Of a DNA stretch of 7,010 bases, positions 6,133 through 7,010 are shown piece after piece. The DNA lies in contig NZ_JASLAW010000183.1 of assembly GCF_030147005.1 (NCBI RefSeq), forward strand, positions 1 through 7,010. Direction: 5' to 3'. The notes beneath the pieces are model-generated. The model saw nothing but the letters and a program-made list of their open reading frames with translations. It did not search any database and was not told the DNA's origin. The stretch comes from Pseudomonas sp. Lineage in GTDB: Bacteria; Pseudomonadota; Gammaproteobacteria; Pseudomonadales; Pseudomonadaceae. The position numbers and the translations under genes were made by a program. How positions within the stretch are numbered: the stretch's first letter is position 1; each line of letters begins with the position of its first letter.

Positions 6133-6648
6133 ATGCCAGTGGACACCCACCCAATCCGCATTCTCTCGCAACGCCTTAGCATTGAGCCATTCTGCGAGCA
6201 GGACGCTGTTGAGTCCTTCCCTTGTCTCACACCGTCTCTGACTCGCTACATGTCCTGGGAACCGCCTGCCTCTCTAGAGGAGTACGCGCAAGTCTGGAGG
6301 CAGTGGTTGCCTGCGATAGCGGATGGCAGCGACATGGTGTTCACGATCAGGGAGCTGGTAAATGCTCGTTTTGCTGGCTTGGCCGGACTGCATCATACCT
6401 GCAGTGAAACACCGGAGTTGGGTATCTGGATCCGTGAAGATAAACACGGGCTGGGCTTTGGTGGTGAAGCGGTGCAGGCGGTCGTTCAGTGGGCCAGCCA
6501 GCGGGTGGCAGCAAAGCGCTTCATCTACCCCGTTGCGACGCAAAACTATGCGAGTCGACGTATCGCCCAAGCTTTGGGCGGAGTCATCATCGAGAGGCGG
6601 ACATCGGAAAAATACGACTCGGTTGTGTACCAAATACCGACGATTTAA
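6133..6648 (+). CDS. GNAT family N-acetyltransferase (RimJ/RimL-like)
   Basis: This 171-residue protein fits the Acetyltransf_3 branch of the GNAT superfamily, whose members acetylate the N-termini of ribosomal proteins, small amines, antibiotics or other targets using acetyl-CoA. It opens with a typical strand, ILSQRLSIEPFCEQDAVESF (10-29), then a helix region around 47-64 (LEEYAQVWRQWLPAIADG). The strand PELGIWIRED (94-103) leads into the acetyl-CoA loop HGLGFGGEA (105-113), intact for G-x-G. NYASRRIAQALGG (138-150) is the usual C-terminal N-x-x-S helix. The substrate cannot be told from the sequence. The start at 6133 is set by a strong ribosome binding site. It lies 62 bases after a truncated GNAT fragment on the same strand; the two do not look like halves of one gene, since this one is complete. 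No promoter is obvious. By eye its base composition is less GC-rich than the sec genes, consistent with acquisition. Confidence 0.85.
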   Translation: MPVDTHPIRILSQRLSIEPFCEQDAVESFPCLTPSLTRYMSWEPPASLEEYAQVWRQWLPAIADGSDMVFTIRELVNARFAGLAGLHHTCSETPELGIWIREDKHGLGFGGEAVQAVVQWASQRVAAKRFIYPVATQNYASRRIAQALGGVIIERRTSEKYDSVVYQIPTI

Positions 6649-6669
6649 CCCTGCTTGCGTAATTGCATG

Positions 6670-6710
6670 GACTTGACCCCCCATTTGAATTCGACTTGAC
6701 CAGTCATTTG
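6670..6710 (+). repeat. Pair of 18-bp direct repeats, possible IS21-type end
   Basis: GACTTGACCCCCCATTTG (6670-6687) and GACTTGACCAGTCATTTG (6693-6710) match at 15 of 18 positions with a 23-base period; only the three central bases differ. Repeated blocks of this size just inside a terminus are typical of IS21-family elements, and the stretch begins TGGACTTGACC, compatible with the 5'-TG end of that family. No transposase (istA/istB) frame is present in the window, so this could be a solo end, the edge of a lost element, or an unrelated repeat. Confidence 0.4.
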
Positions 6711-6738
6711 CACGGAATGTGACAGCTAACTGGGTGGC

Positions 6739-6800
6739 GATGACCGGTTGAATCCACAGCCGATAGGCGCCAGTCGTTACCGGCGGCGGTCGGCCAAAAG
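6739..6800. repeat. Imperfect hairpin resembling a dispersed Pseudomonas repeat
   Basis: GCCGA (6759-6763) pairs with TCGGC (6790-6794), with inner CGCC/GGCG pairing. The surrounding text (GACCGGTTGA, GCCAGTCGTTACCGGC, GGTCGGCCAAAAGGAGTCA) resembles, from memory, a repeat common between genes in Pseudomonas. No convincing coding frame, ribosome binding site or promoter crosses it. With the direct repeats at 6670-6710 it accounts for the only structure I see in the 280-bp gap after the GNAT gene. Confidence 0.35.
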
Positions 6801-6928
6801 GAGTCAGCCGGATGTTTCCACGAAGCTAGGCGCTATTCAGCCACGTAACATTCAACACGCTAACGAGTGAGTAGAGAGGAGCAGCAACAGCGAGCGCACG
6901 GCCCGCCATTGCAGACGTGTGACGGGGC

Positions 6929-7010
6929 TTATTTTTGCTGCAGCACATTCCGGTCTAGAAAACGGTGGATTTCGCCACTGATCTCGTTCAAGTGTGTTTC
7001 CAGTGCGAAG
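6929..7010 (-). CDS. C-terminal end of an unidentified protein (5' beyond window)
   Basis: A minus-strand frame enters from the right edge and runs 26 codons to TAA at 6931-6929. It reads FALETHLNEISGEIH then RFLDRNVLQQK, an amphipathic, helix-like, charged tail with ordinary Pseudomonas-like codons. The other two minus frames here read less like protein (one is Arg/Pro-rich). No family can be named from so short a piece. It would be transcribed toward the GNAT gene, giving a convergent arrangement. It may be a real gene end or a chance open frame. Confidence 0.4.
   Translation of the reverse strand, partial: FALETHLNEISGEIHRFLDRNVLQQK

Overview
The window looks like chromosomal DNA from a Pseudomonas of the fluorescens group. 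The reasons are the gene order queA-tgt-yajC-secD-secF, proteins that read like pseudomonad orthologues, GC-rich codon use, and a REP-like palindrome of the kind scattered through fluorescens-group genomes. I recognise these from memory; no search was run.

Positions 1-5331 hold one compact operon on the minus strand, transcribed right to left: queA, tgt, yajC, secD, secF. secF runs off the left edge. QueA and Tgt are two enzymes of queuosine synthesis in tRNA. YajC, SecD and SecF form the accessory complex of the Sec translocon. Coupling is tight at two junctions: a 4-base ATGA overlap joins queA to tgt, and the secF ribosome binding site overlaps the secD stop codon. The yajC-secD gap carries a perfect 8-bp GC-rich hairpin. 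The long open frames antisense to these genes are GC-rich shadows.

Positions 5332-5562 hold a divergent promoter region, then a plus-strand tRNA-Leu(CAA) with an encoded CCA end, a near-consensus sigma-70 promoter and a strong intrinsic terminator.

Positions 5563-7010 have an accessory, decayed look. They contain a solitary REP-like element and a 5'-truncated GNAT acetyltransferase with a degraded acetyl-CoA motif. Next comes an intact GNAT acetyltransferase of the RimJ/RimL type with a very good ribosome binding site. The remaining roughly 280 bp have no convincing gene but hold two 18-bp near-identical direct repeats, possibly an IS21-type end, and an imperfect hairpin resembling a dispersed Pseudomonas repeat. 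The right edge has the last 26 codons of an unidentified minus-strand frame.

I see no CRISPR array, integrase, toxin-antitoxin pair or recognisable defence system. The operon half is ordinary core genome. The region right of the tRNA-Leu is the part worth a second look, as a scrapyard of repeats and gene fragments next to a tRNA gene, not as a clear new system.
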